Below, in pieces: positions 1 through 10,741 of a DNA stretch of 64,000 nt. How positions within the stretch are numbered: the stretch's first letter is position 1; every line of letters starts with the position of its first letter. Below the pieces are notes generated by a model. It ran no database searches. It was not told where the DNA came from and saw only the letters and a program-made list of their open reading frames with translations. Both the position numbers and the translations under genes were made by a program. The stretch is from Stutzerimonas stutzeri (GTDB lineage: Bacteria; Pseudomonadota; Gammaproteobacteria; Pseudomonadales; Pseudomonadaceae), in assembly GCF_000952685.1 (NCBI RefSeq), contig NZ_JYHV01000029.1, positions 248,001 to 312,000 of the forward strand, given 5' to 3'.

Positions 1-1351
<1,351 letters not shown>

Positions 1352-1373
1352 GCCAGGCGAGCGGAAACCGGGC

Positions 1374-1793
1374 ATGACACGCATCGAGTTCTACGTACTG
1401 CCCGATAGCGAACCGGCAGGCCGAGCCAGAGCCGCCTGCCTGTTGGCAAGCAAAGGCTGGCAGCACGGCATGCCGGTATTCATACGCTGCCAGGACAGCC
1501 AGCAGTGCAGCGAACTGGATGAGCTGCTGTGGAGTTTTCGCGCCGAGCGCTTCATTCCGCATGAGCTCCACGACGACGATCCTCAAGCGCCCGTGGTGAT
1601 CGGTACGGAGCAGCCGCCTACCGCCACCCAGGGCCTGCTGATCAATCTGTCACCCACCCTGTCGCCGCATACCGACCAGTTCAGCCGAGTGATCGAGATC
1701 GTCAACCAGCAACCGGAGCTATTGACCGTTTGCCGGGACAATTTTCGTCTCTATCGACAGCGCGGCTATGATCCAAAGAGAGTCGAATTGTAG
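1374..1793 (+). CDS. holC: DNA polymerase III chi subunit
   Basis: 139-residue protein with the chi-subunit pattern: an N-terminal MTRIEFYVL strand, a central LDELLWSF segment, and a C-terminal stretch ending RLYRQRGYDPKRVEL. Chi links the clamp loader (through psi) to single-stranded-DNA-binding protein during replication. The ATG at 1374 follows pepA by 22 bases, and pepA-holC-valS is a conserved pseudomonad gene order, which supports both the call and a shared transcript. The length is normal for the family. Confidence 0.95.
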   Translation: MTRIEFYVLPDSEPAGRARAACLLASKGWQHGMPVFIRCQDSQQCSELDELLWSFRAERFIPHELHDDDPQAPVVIGTEQPPTATQGLLINLSPTLSPHTDQFSRVIEIVNQQPELLTVCRDNFRLYRQRGYDPKRVEL

Positions 1794-1915
1794 CGAGCCT
1801 TCGGACGGCACGAACTCACCGACTCCGCAGCCGTTCGACGGCCTTGGCTATAGGGCCAATGCCCTTTCAGGAGCGCCACACCGCCTGGACGCTTAATCTC
1901 CGGAAACCACCGTAC

Positions 1916-2284
1916 ATGACGCAAACACCTCCCAATAAAGCCGCTCACCTGCTTGACGACCTGGAATCCATTCGCGCTCTGCTTGGGGATGAGGACCCTC
2001 CCATGCTCAGCGAGACACTTGACCCAGACAGCATCCCCCTGCTCTCTGAGGTCGTCGAGCGCGCGCCCACAGCGGCAGCTCAGCAAGAAATCGAGCCACG
2101 CGAGCCAGCCGTACGGACTGCTTTCCGCACCCTTGCCGAGCGCCACCTCGATCATGAGTTGCGCACCGCCGCGCAGCTGATTCTGCAAGATGTGATCGAC
2201 GATTTCGTGCCGCAGATCGAAGCTGAACTGCGCAGTCGCCTGGAGGCGCGCGCCGAACAGCTGATCAAATCCCACCGTTCCTGA
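1916..2284 (+). CDS. Conserved hypothetical protein between holC and valS
   Basis: 122-residue acidic, helix-rich soluble protein that I recognise as the conserved hypothetical found between holC and valS in Pseudomonas. No catalytic motif, signal peptide or membrane segment is visible. The frame extends upstream to 1844, but the ATG at 1916, starting MTQTPPNKAAHLLDDLE, fits family members better; the upstream residues look non-coding. The C-terminal half (LDHELRTAAQLILQDVIDDF onward) resembles an amphipathic helix suited to a protein contact. Position suggests an accessory role linked to HolC, but that is only context. Confidence 0.8.
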   Translation: MTQTPPNKAAHLLDDLESIRALLGDEDPPMLSETLDPDSIPLLSEVVERAPTAAAQQEIEPREPAVRTAFRTLAERHLDHELRTAAQLILQDVIDDFVPQIEAELRSRLEARAEQLIKSHRS

Positions 2285-2453
2285 ACGATCCGCCATGATT
2301 GCACCGGGGCGTCTCCGGTGACGTCCCCTCCCCACACATCGGACGGTTCATTCAGCAGTGCCGGATAAATGCCGCATCGCGGTTCTGCCCCTCGCGCACT
2401 TTGCCTTTATACTTGCCCGCTTTTCCGATCAGCCGTTCTAAGGGTCCCGCCGC

Positions 2454-5318
2454 ATGGACAAGACCTACCAGCCGCACGCCATCGAAACTTCCTGGTATCA
2501 AACCTGGGAGTCGAACAACTATTTCGCCCCCCAGGGTTCAGGCGAGCCTTACACCATCATGATCCCGCCGCCGAACGTCACCGGCAGCCTGCATATGGGG
2601 CACGGGTTCAACAACGCGATCATGGATGCGCTGATCCGTTTCCGCCGCATGCAAGGTCGCAACACGCTGTGGCAGCCAGGCACCGATCACGCCGGCATCG
2701 CCACGCAGATGGTGGTCGAGCGGCAGTTGAGCGCGCAAGGCGTGAGTCGTCATGACCTGGGCCGCGAAAAGTTTCTCGACAAGGTCTGGGAATGGAAGGA
2801 GGAATCCGGCGGCAACATCACGCGTCAGATCCGCCGCTTGGGCTCTTCGGTGGATTGGTCGCGCGAACGCTTCACCATGGACGCCGGCCTGTCCAATGCC
2901 GTGAAGGAAGCCTTTGTACGCCTGCATGAAGATGGTCTGATCTACCGCGGCAAGCGCCTGGTCAACTGGGACACCAAGCTACACACCGCCATCTCCGATC
3001 TGGAGGTCGAAAACCACGACGAGAAGGGTCATCTCTGGCATCTGCGCTACCCACTGGCCGACGGCTGCAAAACGGCCGACGGCAAGGACTACCTGATCGT
3101 CGCCACGACCCGTCCGGAGACCATGCTGGGTGATGCGGCCGTCGCGGTGCACCCCGAGGACGAACGCTACAGGAACTTGATCGGCCGGCACATCATGCTG
3201 CCGCTGGTGAATCGTCTGATCCCGATCATTGCCGACGATTATGTCGACCTCGAGTTCGGTACCGGCTGCGTAAAGATCACCCCGGCGCACGACTTCAATG
3301 ACTATGAAGTAGGCAAGCGCCATCGCCTGCCCCTGATCAACATCTTCGACCGCAACGCCGCGATCCTGGCGCGCGCGCAGGTGTTCAACATCGACGGCAC
3401 GCCGAACGACAAAGTCGACGCCAGCCTGCCCGATGGCTATGCACATATGGATCGCTTCGACGCGCGCAAGGCCATCGTCGCCGAATTCGAAGCCATGAGT
3501 CTGCTGGAAAAGATCGACGATCACGCGCTCAAGGTCCCGCGCGGCGACCGGTCCGGCACCATCATCGAGCCCTGGCTGACCGACCAGTGGTACGTCTCGA
3601 CCAAGCCATTGGCCGAGAAAGCGATCAAGGCCGTCGAGAGCGGCGAAATCCAATTCGTGCCTAAACAGTACGAGAATATGTACTTTAGCTGGATGCGCGA
3701 TATCCAGGACTGGTGCATCAGCCGCCAGCTCTGGTGGGGGCACCGCATCCCAGCCTGGTACGACGAAGCCGGCAACGTCTACGTCGGCCGGGACGAGGCG
3801 GAGGTTCGCAGTAAGTACAACCTTTGCAACAACGTCGAGTTGCGTCAGGACGAAGACGTGCTGGACACCTGGTTCAGCTCCGGCCTGTGGACCTTCTCCA
3901 CCCTCGGCTGGCCCGAGCAGACCGAATTTCTCAAGACGTTCCACCCGACCGACGTACTGGTTACCGGCTTCGACATCATCTTCTTCTGGGTCGCCCGCAT
4001 GATCATGCTGTCGACTCACCTGACCGGGCAGATCCCGTTCAAGACCGTCTATGTGCACGGTCTGGTCCGCGATGGACAAGGGCAGAAGATGTCCAAATCC
4101 AAGGGTAACGTGCTCGACCCGCTGGACATCGTCGACGGGATCGAGCTGGACGCGCTGCTGCAAAAGCGCACCAGCGGCATGATGCAGCCCAAGCTTGCCG
4201 AGAAGATCGCCAAGCAGACCCGCGCCGAGTTCCCTGAAGGCATCGCCAGCTACGGCACCGACGCCCTACGCTTCACCTTCTGCTCGCTCGCTTCGACCGG
4301 CCGCGACGTGAAGTTCGACATGGGGCGCGTCGAGGGTTACCGCAACTTCTGCAACAAGATCTGGAACGCCGCCAACTTCGTCTTCGAGAACACCGAAGGC
4401 CAGGATACCGGCGTCAATGGCGAACCGGCGACCGGCGCTCCGGCGGCCGACGCTTCGGTGGAGCTGTCGTCAGTGGATCGCTGGGTCATTTCCGCACTGC
4501 AGCGCACCGAAGCCGAAGTTACTCGTCAGCTCGAGGCCTTCCGCTTCGATCTGGCCGCCCAAGCGCTCTACGAGTTCATCTGGGACGAGTACTGCGCCTG
4601 GTACCTGGAGCTGGTCAAGCCCGTGCTCTGGGACGAAAACGCCAGCCTGGAACGTCAGCGAGGCACACGCCGCACGCTGGTGCGCGTGCTGGAGACCGCC
4701 CTGCGCCTGGCCCATCCGTTCATGCCTTTCATCACGGAAGAAATCTGGCAGCGGGTCGCACCGCTGGCAGGCAAATCCGGTCCAACCCTGATGCTGCAAC
4801 CCTGGCCGCAATTCAACCCGGAGCGTCTCGACGAGGCGGCTGAAGGCGATATCGAGTGGGTCAAGGCGTTCATGCTCGGCATTCGCCAGATCCGTGGCGA
4901 AATGAACATCTCCATGGCCAAGCGGATCGACGTCGTGCTTGGCAACGCTTCCGATACGGACCGGCGTCGTCTGGCGGACAACGAGCCGCTGCTGAAGAAG
5001 CTGGCCAAGCTCGAAAGCGTCCGCATCCTCGGTGTCGGCGAAGAGCCGCCGCTGAGCGCCACGGCACTGGTCGGCGACATGCAGGTGCTGGTGCCGATGG
5101 CCGGGCTGATCGACAAGGACGCTGAACTCGCCCGCCTCGACAAGGAAATCGGCAAGCTCGAGGGTGAGGTCAAGCGCGTTGGCGGCAAGCTCGGTAATGC
5201 CGGTTTCGTCGACAAGGCGCCAGCCGAGGTGATCGACAAGGAGCGCGCCAAGCTGGCCGAGGCCGAACAGGCAAAAGCCCAACTTCTGGAACAGCGCGAG
5301 CGTATCGCCAGCCTGTAA
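2454..5318 (+). CDS. valS: Valyl-tRNA synthetase
   Basis: 954-residue class I aminoacyl-tRNA synthetase that charges tRNA-Val and edits misactivated threonine. The nucleotide-binding HIGH motif appears as HMGH at residues 47-50, within [13 protein letters not shown], and the KMSKS loop is at 545-549. The insert between them carries the CP1 editing domain (including [10 protein letters not shown]). The C-terminal 65 or so residues form the heptad-like coiled coil typical of ValRS ([20 protein letters not shown]). Length and domain order are normal. The start ATG at 2454 follows a 170-base gap after the preceding gene, and a strong terminator follows the stop. Confidence 0.98.
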   Translation: MDKTYQPHAIETSWYQTWESNNYFAPQGSGEPYTIMIPPPNVTGSLHMGHGFNNAIMDALIRFRRMQGRNTLWQPGTDHAGIATQMVVERQLSAQGVSRHDLGREKFLDKVWEWKEESGGNITRQIRRLGSSVDWSRERFTMDAGLSNAVKEAFVRLHEDGLIYRGKRLVNWDTKLHTAISDLEVENHDEKGHLWHLRYPLADGCKTADGKDYLIVATTRPETMLGDAAVAVHPEDERYRNLIGRHIMLPLVNRLIPIIADDYVDLEFGTGCVKITPAHDFNDYEVGKRHRLPLINIFDRNAAILARAQVFNIDGTPNDKVDASLPDGYAHMDRFDARKAIVAEFEAMSLLEKIDDHALKVPRGDRSGTIIEPWLTDQWYVSTKPLAEKAIKAVESGEIQFVPKQYENMYFSWMRDIQDWCISRQLWWGHRIPAWYDEAGNVYVGRDEAEVRSKYNLCNNVELRQDEDVLDTWFSSGLWTFSTLGWPEQTEFLKTFHPTDVLVTGFDIIFFWVARMIMLSTHLTGQIPFKTVYVHGLVRDGQGQKMSKSKGNVLDPLDIVDGIELDALLQKRTSGMMQPKLAEKIAKQTRAEFPEGIASYGTDALRFTFCSLASTGRDVKFDMGRVEGYRNFCNKIWNAANFVFENTEGQDTGVNGEPATGAPAADASVELSSVDRWVISALQRTEAEVTRQLEAFRFDLAAQALYEFIWDEYCAWYLELVKPVLWDENASLERQRGTRRTLVRVLETALRLAHPFMPFITEEIWQRVAPLAGKSGPTLMLQPWPQFNPERLDEAAEGDIEWVKAFMLGIRQIRGEMNISMAKRIDVVLGNASDTDRRRLADNEPLLKKLAKLESVRILGVGEEPPLSATALVGDMQVLVPMAGLIDKDAELARLDKEIGKLEGEVKRVGGKLGNAGFVDKAPAEVIDKERAKLAEAEQAKAQLLEQRERIASL

Positions 5319-5326
5319 CCAAACAG

Positions 5327-5357
5327 AAGGCCAGCGCGTGATGTGCTGGCCTTTTTT
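5327..5357 (+). terminator. Rho-independent terminator of valS
   Basis: A 9-bp perfect stem, AAGGCCAGC at 5327-5335 with GCTGGCCTT at 5345-5353, has a 9-base loop and runs into six T residues (5352-5357). It lies 9 bases after the valS stop and should end the pepA-holC-valS transcript. Confidence 0.9.
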
Positions 5358-5670
5358 GTTTAGGCCTTTGCACTTGATTGATGACAAGTAAAAACCGATG
5401 TGGCCGATACACTATCCGCACACGGACATTAACAATTAACAATTTATAGTTGGCAGGCCTAACTCGCAGAGCGCTCCACGACATGAAATATGCACGAGTC
5501 GTCACGCCGTGACGGAGGGACCGTGCAACCGTTCACACGCTGGCGCCAGCCTTTCGTTTTGCGGTTTCGCTTCATGCTTCGCATAGCCGTTTGCCCATCT
5601 TGAGCCTGCCACTGCCGAATCGTCGGCACTGCCGACGAGCCGGTTTGGTTTCTCAATATGGAGCCCTCCG
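5358..5670 (+). promoter_or_regulatory. Long structured leader of nhaD
   Basis: About 310 bases without a credible gene separate valS from nhaD. The first 100 bases are AT-rich (TATAGT at 5445-5450 could be a -10 element, though I see no convincing -35). Downstream are several GC-rich hairpins: CGTCAC/GTGACG at 5500-5514, the palindrome GCTGGCGCCAGC at 5539-5550, and a pair of competing hairpins at 5613-5637 in which TCGGCA can pair either with TGCCGA upstream or with TGCCGA downstream. The nhaD ribosome site GGAG is at 5660-5663. I could not match it to a named riboswitch class. Confidence 0.4.
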
Positions 5671-7050
5671 ATGTACGTACTCATGGCTGTCGTGTTTTTT
5701 ATCGGCTATCTCTGCATAGCCTTAGAACACCCGTTGAAGATAGACAAGGCAGCGCTGGCGATTCTCACCGCCGTGATTTGCTGGACACTTCTCGTGCTGG
5801 GTGCCGACTCGATCATCCCGCACATACAAGGCGGGCACGAAACGGCTAGTCCGGCCGAGACGGTCGTCGAGTCATTGCGGCACCATCTCGGTGAGATCTC
5901 GGAGATCCTGTTTTTTCTGCTCGGCGCCATGACCATCGTCGAACTGATCGATTCCCACGAAGGGTTCAAGGTGATCACCGATCGCATCCAGACCCGCAAG
6001 CGCGTGCATCTGTTGTGGATCATCGGCTTCCTGACCTTCTTCCTCTCCGCCGCGCTGGACAACCTGACCACCACCATCGTGATGGTCTCGCTACTGCGCA
6101 AGCTGATTCGTGGCCGACCGGAACGTTGGCTGTTCGTAGGCGTCGTGGTTATCGCAGCCAACGCCGGTGGTGCCTGGTCGCCGATTGGCGACGTCACCAC
6201 CACCATGCTCTGGATTGGTAACCAGATCACCGCGTCCGGCGTCATCGTCGGGTTGTTTTTGCCGAGTCTGGTATGCCTGATGGTGCCGCTGTTGATCCTC
6301 AGCTTTCGTTTGCGCGGTGAAGTGCCCCGCCCTGGCGCCCGCGCGCATTTGGCTGAAAGCAATCCGCCAGCCACGACGGCGTTCGAGCGCAATCTGGTAC
6401 TGGCACTTGGCCTCGGAGCGCTGGTGTTCGTCCCCATTTTCAAAACGGTCACGCATCTGCCGCCGTACATGGGCATCCTGTTCGGGCTTGGAATCCTCTG
6501 GATTACCACCGAGTTCCTGCACCGTCACAAGGAGGACGATCACAAGCATCCGCTGTCGGTCGTCGGTGTGCTGCGCAAGGTGGACACGCCAAGCGTACTG
6601 TTCTTTTTGGGTATCCTGCTGGCGGTCGCAGCATTAGCCACGGCCGGTCACCTGACCCAGGTCGCTACGATATTGCGCGAGTCCCTTGGCCATATTTATC
6701 CGATCAATTACACCATTGGCCTGCTCTCGGCAGTGGTGGACAACGTGCCACTGGTAGCCGGCGCGATGAAGATGTACCCGCTGGTCAACCCCGTGACGCT
6801 GGCTGCCGCCACGCCGGAAGAGTCGACCTGGCTGTCTCAGTTCGTGGTCGACGGGAATTTCTGGGAAATGCTCGCCTACTGCGCCGGTACCGGCGGCAGC
6901 ACGCTGATCATCGGTTCGGCGGCAGGCGTAGCGGCCATGGGCATGGAAAAGATCAGCTTCACCTGGTACGTCAAACGAGTCAGCCTGCTGGCCTTCCTCG
7001 GATACACGGCCGGAGCCGTCACCTATATCGGTCTGCTCGCATTGCGCTGA
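5671..7050 (+). CDS. nhaD: Na+/H+ antiporter NhaD
   Basis: 459-residue polytopic inner-membrane protein of the NhaD family (ion-transporter superfamily), which exports Na+ or Li+ in exchange for protons. It starts with a hydrophobic segment and carries at least ten membrane spans; the signatures AALDNLTTTIVMVSLLRKL and NAGGAWSPIGDVTTTMLWI contain the conserved polar residues expected in the transport path. A second conserved stretch is SAVVDNVPLVAGAM near residue 355. The ATG at 5671 has GGAG 7 bases upstream. It stands alone behind a long leader, so control at the RNA level is possible. Length matches the family. Confidence 0.93.
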   Translation: MYVLMAVVFFIGYLCIALEHPLKIDKAALAILTAVICWTLLVLGADSIIPHIQGGHETASPAETVVESLRHHLGEISEILFFLLGAMTIVELIDSHEGFKVITDRIQTRKRVHLLWIIGFLTFFLSAALDNLTTTIVMVSLLRKLIRGRPERWLFVGVVVIAANAGGAWSPIGDVTTTMLWIGNQITASGVIVGLFLPSLVCLMVPLLILSFRLRGEVPRPGARAHLAESNPPATTAFERNLVLALGLGALVFVPIFKTVTHLPPYMGILFGLGILWITTEFLHRHKEDDHKHPLSVVGVLRKVDTPSVLFFLGILLAVAALATAGHLTQVATILRESLGHIYPINYTIGLLSAVVDNVPLVAGAMKMYPLVNPVTLAAATPEESTWLSQFVVDGNFWEMLAYCAGTGGSTLIIGSAAGVAAMGMEKISFTWYVKRVSLLAFLGYTAGAVTYIGLLALR

Positions 7051-7126
7051 ACGGCACACTACTATCCTGGCCCGTCGCCACGACGCGGTATTGAGCGGGC
7101 CGGACTTTCATAGCAATGGAATCGAG

Positions 7127-7423
7127 ATGACCGTCAGCAAGACCAAAAGCAGTTTCTATCGCCGCCTCTATGTCGCATGGTTGATCGACACTGGAGCGGC
7201 CACCAACGTGCCAGCGCTGGTCGCCGCAACCGGCATGCCAAGGCGCACCGCACAAGACACCCTGGCCGCGCTATCCGACCTCGATATCGACTGCCGCTTC
7301 ATCCAAGAGGACGGCGAACGCCACAACGCCGGCTGCTATCGCATCCATGACTGGGGCGCGGTCGATAGGCAGTGGATCGAGCGCAACCTGTCCCGAATCA
7401 AAACCGTACTCGACTATCCTTGA
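7127..7423 (+). CDS. Winged-helix DNA-binding domain protein, small
   Basis: 98-residue protein with a helix-turn-helix arrangement near the N terminus: residues around VPALVAATGMPRRTAQDTLAALSDL look like helix-turn-recognition helix, followed by a short wing. I recognise it as a small conserved pseudomonad protein of the winged-helix type. The ATG at 7127 is preferred to the 7091 alternative start because the MTVSKTKSSFYRRLY start is what the fold needs. It lies 76 bases after nhaD, same strand, so could be cotranscribed with it or act on it; the target is unknown. Confidence 0.75.
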   Translation: MTVSKTKSSFYRRLYVAWLIDTGAATNVPALVAATGMPRRTAQDTLAALSDLDIDCRFIQEDGERHNAGCYRIHDWGAVDRQWIERNLSRIKTVLDYP

Positions 7424-7624
7424 AAGCAGCGCAATCCGGGCCGATCCCGTCTGCTCGGTGGGTGTCACTCACCAACGTTCACGCTAAGGATGGAGTATGT
7501 GGGATACCGGGAGTCGTCTTCGCCAGGTGGATCTGCTGGCTGGTCGCCCCGCCATAGGTAGCGTGGTCGTTTGCCTCAGCAGCCGCTAAGCTGTGATCCC
7601 TTTTCGCTGATAGTCCACATCTCG

Positions 7625-8794
7625 ATGTCTCGACGCCCCGCCCTGTTTCCGGTCCTGTTGGCCGGCGCCATCTTGCTGCTGGTCGTTCACGGGCTGGGCC
7701 GTTTCGTCTACACCCCGCTACTTCCGTGGCTGGTGGAGGACGGCCTGCTGACGGTACGAGAAGGCGCCAGTATCGCCACTTGGAATTATCTGGGCTATCT
7801 CATCGGCGCATTATTGGCGTTACGCTGGCACCGCGTCGCGCAAATCCGCCGCAGTCTGCCTTGGGCCCTGGTGGTGCATGTACTCAGTACGCTGGCGCAA
7901 ACCCAGGCCGATTCAGCCGATGCGCTTTCGGCGCTTCGTCTACTCAATGGAATCAGCAACGGGCTGGTCTTCGTTCAGGCACCTTCGCTGATTCTCGAGT
8001 GGCTGGCGCGCCAGCAGCGTGTGTCATCCAGCGGGCTGGTGTACCTGGGTGCCTGTGTTGGGCTGATTCTCTCCAGTCTGCTGGTCAGCCTTAGCAATGG
8101 CGTGCTGACAGGTGCGGACCGCTGGTGGCCGGCGGCGCTGCTGTCCTTACCCTTGGCATGGTGGGGCTGGCGGCAGCTAGCTCGCCTGGACATGCCGGAA
8201 ACGCCCCTCGCCGACGAATCGGAACACGTGCCGAGCGGGCGCCTGCTGGACCGCGCCAGTACACCGCTGTTTCTGTCCTACGCCGGGGCCGGCATGGGCT
8301 ACATCCTGCCGATGACGTTTCTGCCGATGGTCGCGCGTCTGCAGGTCGAGCCCGGCGACCTGCTCATCGAGAGCAGCTGGCTGGTGGTTGCACTCGCAAC
8401 GCTGCCCTCCCCCTGGTTGTGGAACCGCCTCGGTGCTCTGCTGGGCGATGTGCTGGCCTTGCGCTTGAGCTATGTCGCTCAACTACTCGGCGTGCTGGCA
8501 GCACTGTTGCTGCCGGGTGCGTCAGGCATTCTGCTTTGCGCCGTACTGGTCGGCGGTACCTTTCTCGGCACGGTCCTGCTGACCCAGCGCTTGGCACGCG
8601 CACTGCACCCGCACCAGGGCCCGCGGCTATCGGCGGCACTGATTGCGCTCTACAGCCTGACTCAGTTGGCCGGCCCTTGGCTTACGGGTATCTGGCTTTC
8701 CATGGGGGGCTCGCTGCACAGCGCATTCTGGCTCGGTGCCGGCGCGCTGCTCTGGGGCCTGGGCTGGATGCTGCAGGTTCCACGTCGCGCCTGA
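7625..8794 (+). CDS. MFS transporter, YbfB/YjiJ type
   Basis: 389-residue membrane protein with twelve hydrophobic segments and the layout of the YbfB/YjiJ branch of the major facilitator superfamily: the first span is followed by [18 protein letters not shown], typical of that branch, and by [16 protein letters not shown]. Substrate is not predictable. The ATG at 7625 ([12 protein letters not shown]) is chosen over the TTG at 7571 because the extra residues are not hydrophobic and lack a ribosome site. The 200 bases before it hold nothing I can name. rlmF follows within 50 bases. Confidence 0.85.
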   Translation: MSRRPALFPVLLAGAILLLVVHGLGRFVYTPLLPWLVEDGLLTVREGASIATWNYLGYLIGALLALRWHRVAQIRRSLPWALVVHVLSTLAQTQADSADALSALRLLNGISNGLVFVQAPSLILEWLARQQRVSSSGLVYLGACVGLILSSLLVSLSNGVLTGADRWWPAALLSLPLAWWGWRQLARLDMPETPLADESEHVPSGRLLDRASTPLFLSYAGAGMGYILPMTFLPMVARLQVEPGDLLIESSWLVVALATLPSPWLWNRLGALLGDVLALRLSYVAQLLGVLAALLLPGASGILLCAVLVGGTFLGTVLLTQRLARALHPHQGPRLSAALIALYSLTQLAGPWLTGIWLSMGGSLHSAFWLGAGALLWGLGWMLQVPRRA

Positions 8795-8840
8795 AAGCTG
8801 TGGGACAATGCCGGTTTTCACCGTTACAAGCAGCCGAAAA

Positions 8841-9845
8841 ATGACCGTCCGCAAATCCGTCAACCCGCCAGCACGGGCCGCCAAATCAGCTGAAGGCAAG
8901 GCCACCCTGCATCCGCGTAACCGCCATAGCGGACGCTACGACTTTCCCGCACTGATCGCTGGCAGCCCAGAGCTGGCCGAGTTCGTGATCATCAACCCCT
9001 ACGGCAAGCAGAGCATCGATTTCGCCAACCCGGATGCCGTACGCGTGTTCAACCGCGCCTTGCTCAAGCAATTCTACGGGATCGCGCATTGGGACATTCC
9101 GCCAGGCTATCTATGCCCGCCGATCCCTGGGCGGGCCGACTACCTGCATGGTCTGGCCGACCTGCTGGCGGACGAAAACGCTGGTGAAATCCCTCGCGGC
9201 ATGCGCATTCATGCGCTGGACATCGGTACCGGTGCAAACTGCATTTACCCACTGATCGGTGTGCGCGAGTACGGCTGGCGCTTTACCGGCACGGACATCG
9301 ACGTGATAGCCCTGGCTTCGGCGCGTACCATCATCGCGGCGAACAAGCTGGGCAAAAGCATCGCGTTGCGCCAGCAGAGCGATCCAGGGCATATCTTCGA
9401 ACACTTAATACAGCGTGACGATCGCTTCGACATCACGCTCTGCAATCCTCCCTTTCATGCATCACAAGCCGAGGCGAGCAGTGGCAGCCAACGCAAATGG
9501 CGCAACCTCGGCAAACTCGACCCCAAGCGCAAATTGCCGGCCCTCAACTTCGGCGGCCAGGCGGCGGAGCTGTGGTGCGAAGGGGGCGAGGCGGCATTCA
9601 TTGCCCGGCTGGCGGACGAAAGCCGCGGCGTGGCGCAACAGGTCTGCTGGTTCAGCACGCTGGTGTCCAAGGGTGGCAATGTGCAGCCGTTGCAGGCGCG
9701 CCTGAAAAAGCTCGGAGCCCAGCAGATACGCCTATCGGACATGGCACAAGGGCAGAAGCGCAGTCGCTTCGTCGCCTGGACCTTTCTGGCCGAAGAACAA
9801 CAGCGCGAGTGGCGCGCGACGCGTTGGATGCGCCAGCCGACCTGA
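8841..9845 (+). CDS. rlmF: 23S rRNA (adenine(1618)-N(6))-methyltransferase
   Basis: 334-residue SAM-dependent methyltransferase that modifies A1618 of 23S rRNA. The SAM-binding motif I is [16 protein letters not shown] and the N6-adenine catalytic motif is NPPF (in [11 protein letters not shown]); the N-terminal [16 protein letters not shown] and the [18 protein letters not shown] segments are distinctive for RlmF. Two ATG codons are possible, 8808 and 8841; I use 8841, which gives the usual length. Its stop codon directly abuts the stop of the convergent GNAT gene (9845/9846), leaving no room for a separate terminator. Confidence 0.93.
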   Translation: MTVRKSVNPPARAAKSAEGKATLHPRNRHSGRYDFPALIAGSPELAEFVIINPYGKQSIDFANPDAVRVFNRALLKQFYGIAHWDIPPGYLCPPIPGRADYLHGLADLLADENAGEIPRGMRIHALDIGTGANCIYPLIGVREYGWRFTGTDIDVIALASARTIIAANKLGKSIALRQQSDPGHIFEHLIQRDDRFDITLCNPPFHASQAEASSGSQRKWRNLGKLDPKRKLPALNFGGQAAELWCEGGEAAFIARLADESRGVAQQVCWFSTLVSKGGNVQPLQARLKKLGAQQIRLSDMAQGQKRSRFVAWTFLAEEQQREWRATRWMRQPT

Positions 9846-10277
9846 TCAGCTCAGCGGGCGACGGAAGTACCTGGGCGCATCCTCGTAGCCCAGTCGCGCA
9901 TAGAAGCGATGAGCCCCTTCGCGACGAACATCGCAATGAAGCTCCATGCGATCGCAACCGCGCGCTCGGGCGCGCTGCTCGGCAGCCTGCACCAGCCGTT
10001 CACCGGTCCCCTGGCTGCGCGCCGTCGAGTCGACACACAGATAGCTGATTCGGCAGAAGTCGCCTTCGAGCGCCAACTGGACGATGAAGTGCAGGGAAAT
10101 GAAGCCGAGCAGTTGCCCCTCACCTCCTTCGGCTACCAGCAGGCAGGCATCGGCATGATTCAGGTGCTGCTGAAGGCGACGCTCGATGACGTCATCGTTT
10201 GCCGGGTAGCCAAGCTCGCCGAGCAGGCGGGCTATTGCTGATGCATCAGTACGGCGCGCGTCGCGCACATGGGGCAT
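9846..10277 (-). CDS. GNAT-family N-acetyltransferase
   Basis: 143-residue single-domain acetyltransferase. The acetyl-CoA-binding motif A is seen as SYLCVDSTARSQGTGERLVQAAE (the Q/RxxGxG/A loop is RSQGTG), and the end GAHRFYARLGYEDAPRYF is the usual GNAT motif B tyrosine region. The substrate cannot be read from the sequence; similar small GNATs acetylate amines or protein N termini. It is tail-to-tail with rlmF with no bases between the stops, and its start is 3 bases from the end of the next minus-strand gene. Confidence 0.88.
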   Translation of the reverse strand: MPHVRDARRTDASAIARLLGELGYPANDDVIERRLQQHLNHADACLLVAEGGEGQLLGFISLHFIVQLALEGDFCRISYLCVDSTARSQGTGERLVQAAEQRARARGCDRMELHCDVRREGAHRFYARLGYEDAPRYFRRPLS

Positions 10278-10280
10278 TGC

Positions 10281-10472
10281 TCAGACCGCCACGTCCCAGA
10301 GCTGCTTGTTCTTCAGCGCCATGGTCTGGATGTAACGTGGCTCACCGTTGATCTCTTCCAGTTCGGTCATGCCGGCGAGTTCGCCGACCACGCGGTAGCG
10401 CTTGCCGACGCGCTTGTCCTGCAGTGGATAGAGCTGAGCGATTTGTTGGGCGAGTTCGGTAAGAGTGGACAT
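10281..10472 (-). CDS. Small conserved hypothetical protein
   Basis: 63-residue soluble protein beginning MSTLTELAQQIAQLYPLQDK. It has an SH3-like composition (KRVGKRYRVVGELAGM, then a MALKNKQLW strand) but no motif that allows a function. I recognise it as a small protein conserved in Pseudomonas. It is transcribed upstream of the GNAT gene with a 3-base gap, so the two probably form a unit. A 146-base gap with no gene lies between it and the small membrane protein at 10619. Confidence 0.7.
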   Translation of the reverse strand: MSTLTELAQQIAQLYPLQDKRVGKRYRVVGELAGMTELEEINGEPRYIQTMALKNKQLWDVAV

Positions 10473-10618
10473 GGTTCGGTGGCTCCAGATAACTGCATGC
10501 CGCAGCTTTTTACAGGCATTAGATGACGGTTACGCGACAGTTTCATTCGTCTCGCTTGTTGGAGCCATCTTTGGCTGATTGATTCCTTAGCCAGCGCAAA
10601 AACTGCCCAAACGATCGA

Positions 10619-10741
10619 TCAGCAAATACCGACACCCAACTGGAGCAGCGCCAACCCGCCCTGCCGCCAACCCCAAAAGATCGCCGCCATGAGCAGCGCC
10701 AACAGCATGACGCCGCCGGTCCAGAGCCACCCGCCACGCAT
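10619..10741 (-). CDS. 40-residue single-span membrane protein coupled to MFS gene
   Basis: A 40-codon frame, starting MRGGWLWTGGVMLLALLMAA and ending LGVGIC, encodes one hydrophobic helix flanked by tryptophans and arginine. Its ATG overlaps the TGA stop of the upstream MFS gene by one base (TGATG at 10743-10739), an arrangement typical of translational coupling. It lies in the same frame as nothing else real; a longer minus-strand frame at 10543-10737 is only its shadow. Role unknown; a small subunit or stabiliser of the transporter is a guess from position. Confidence 0.6.
   Translation of the reverse strand: MRGGWLWTGGVMLLALLMAAIFWGWRQGGLALLQLGVGIC

Noticed and set aside
2979..4163. A 394-residue minus-strand open frame
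   Set aside because: It is antisense to valS, has no domain, and its composition is that of a shadow of a high-GC gene.
5358..5670. Named riboswitch (nhaA-I or DUF1646 class) in the nhaD leader
   Set aside because: I could not match either consensus by eye, so only the raw hairpins are reported.
10543..10737. A 64-residue minus-strand frame overlapping the small membrane protein
   Set aside because: Serine/tryptophan-rich shadow of the MRGGWLWTGG gene in another frame.
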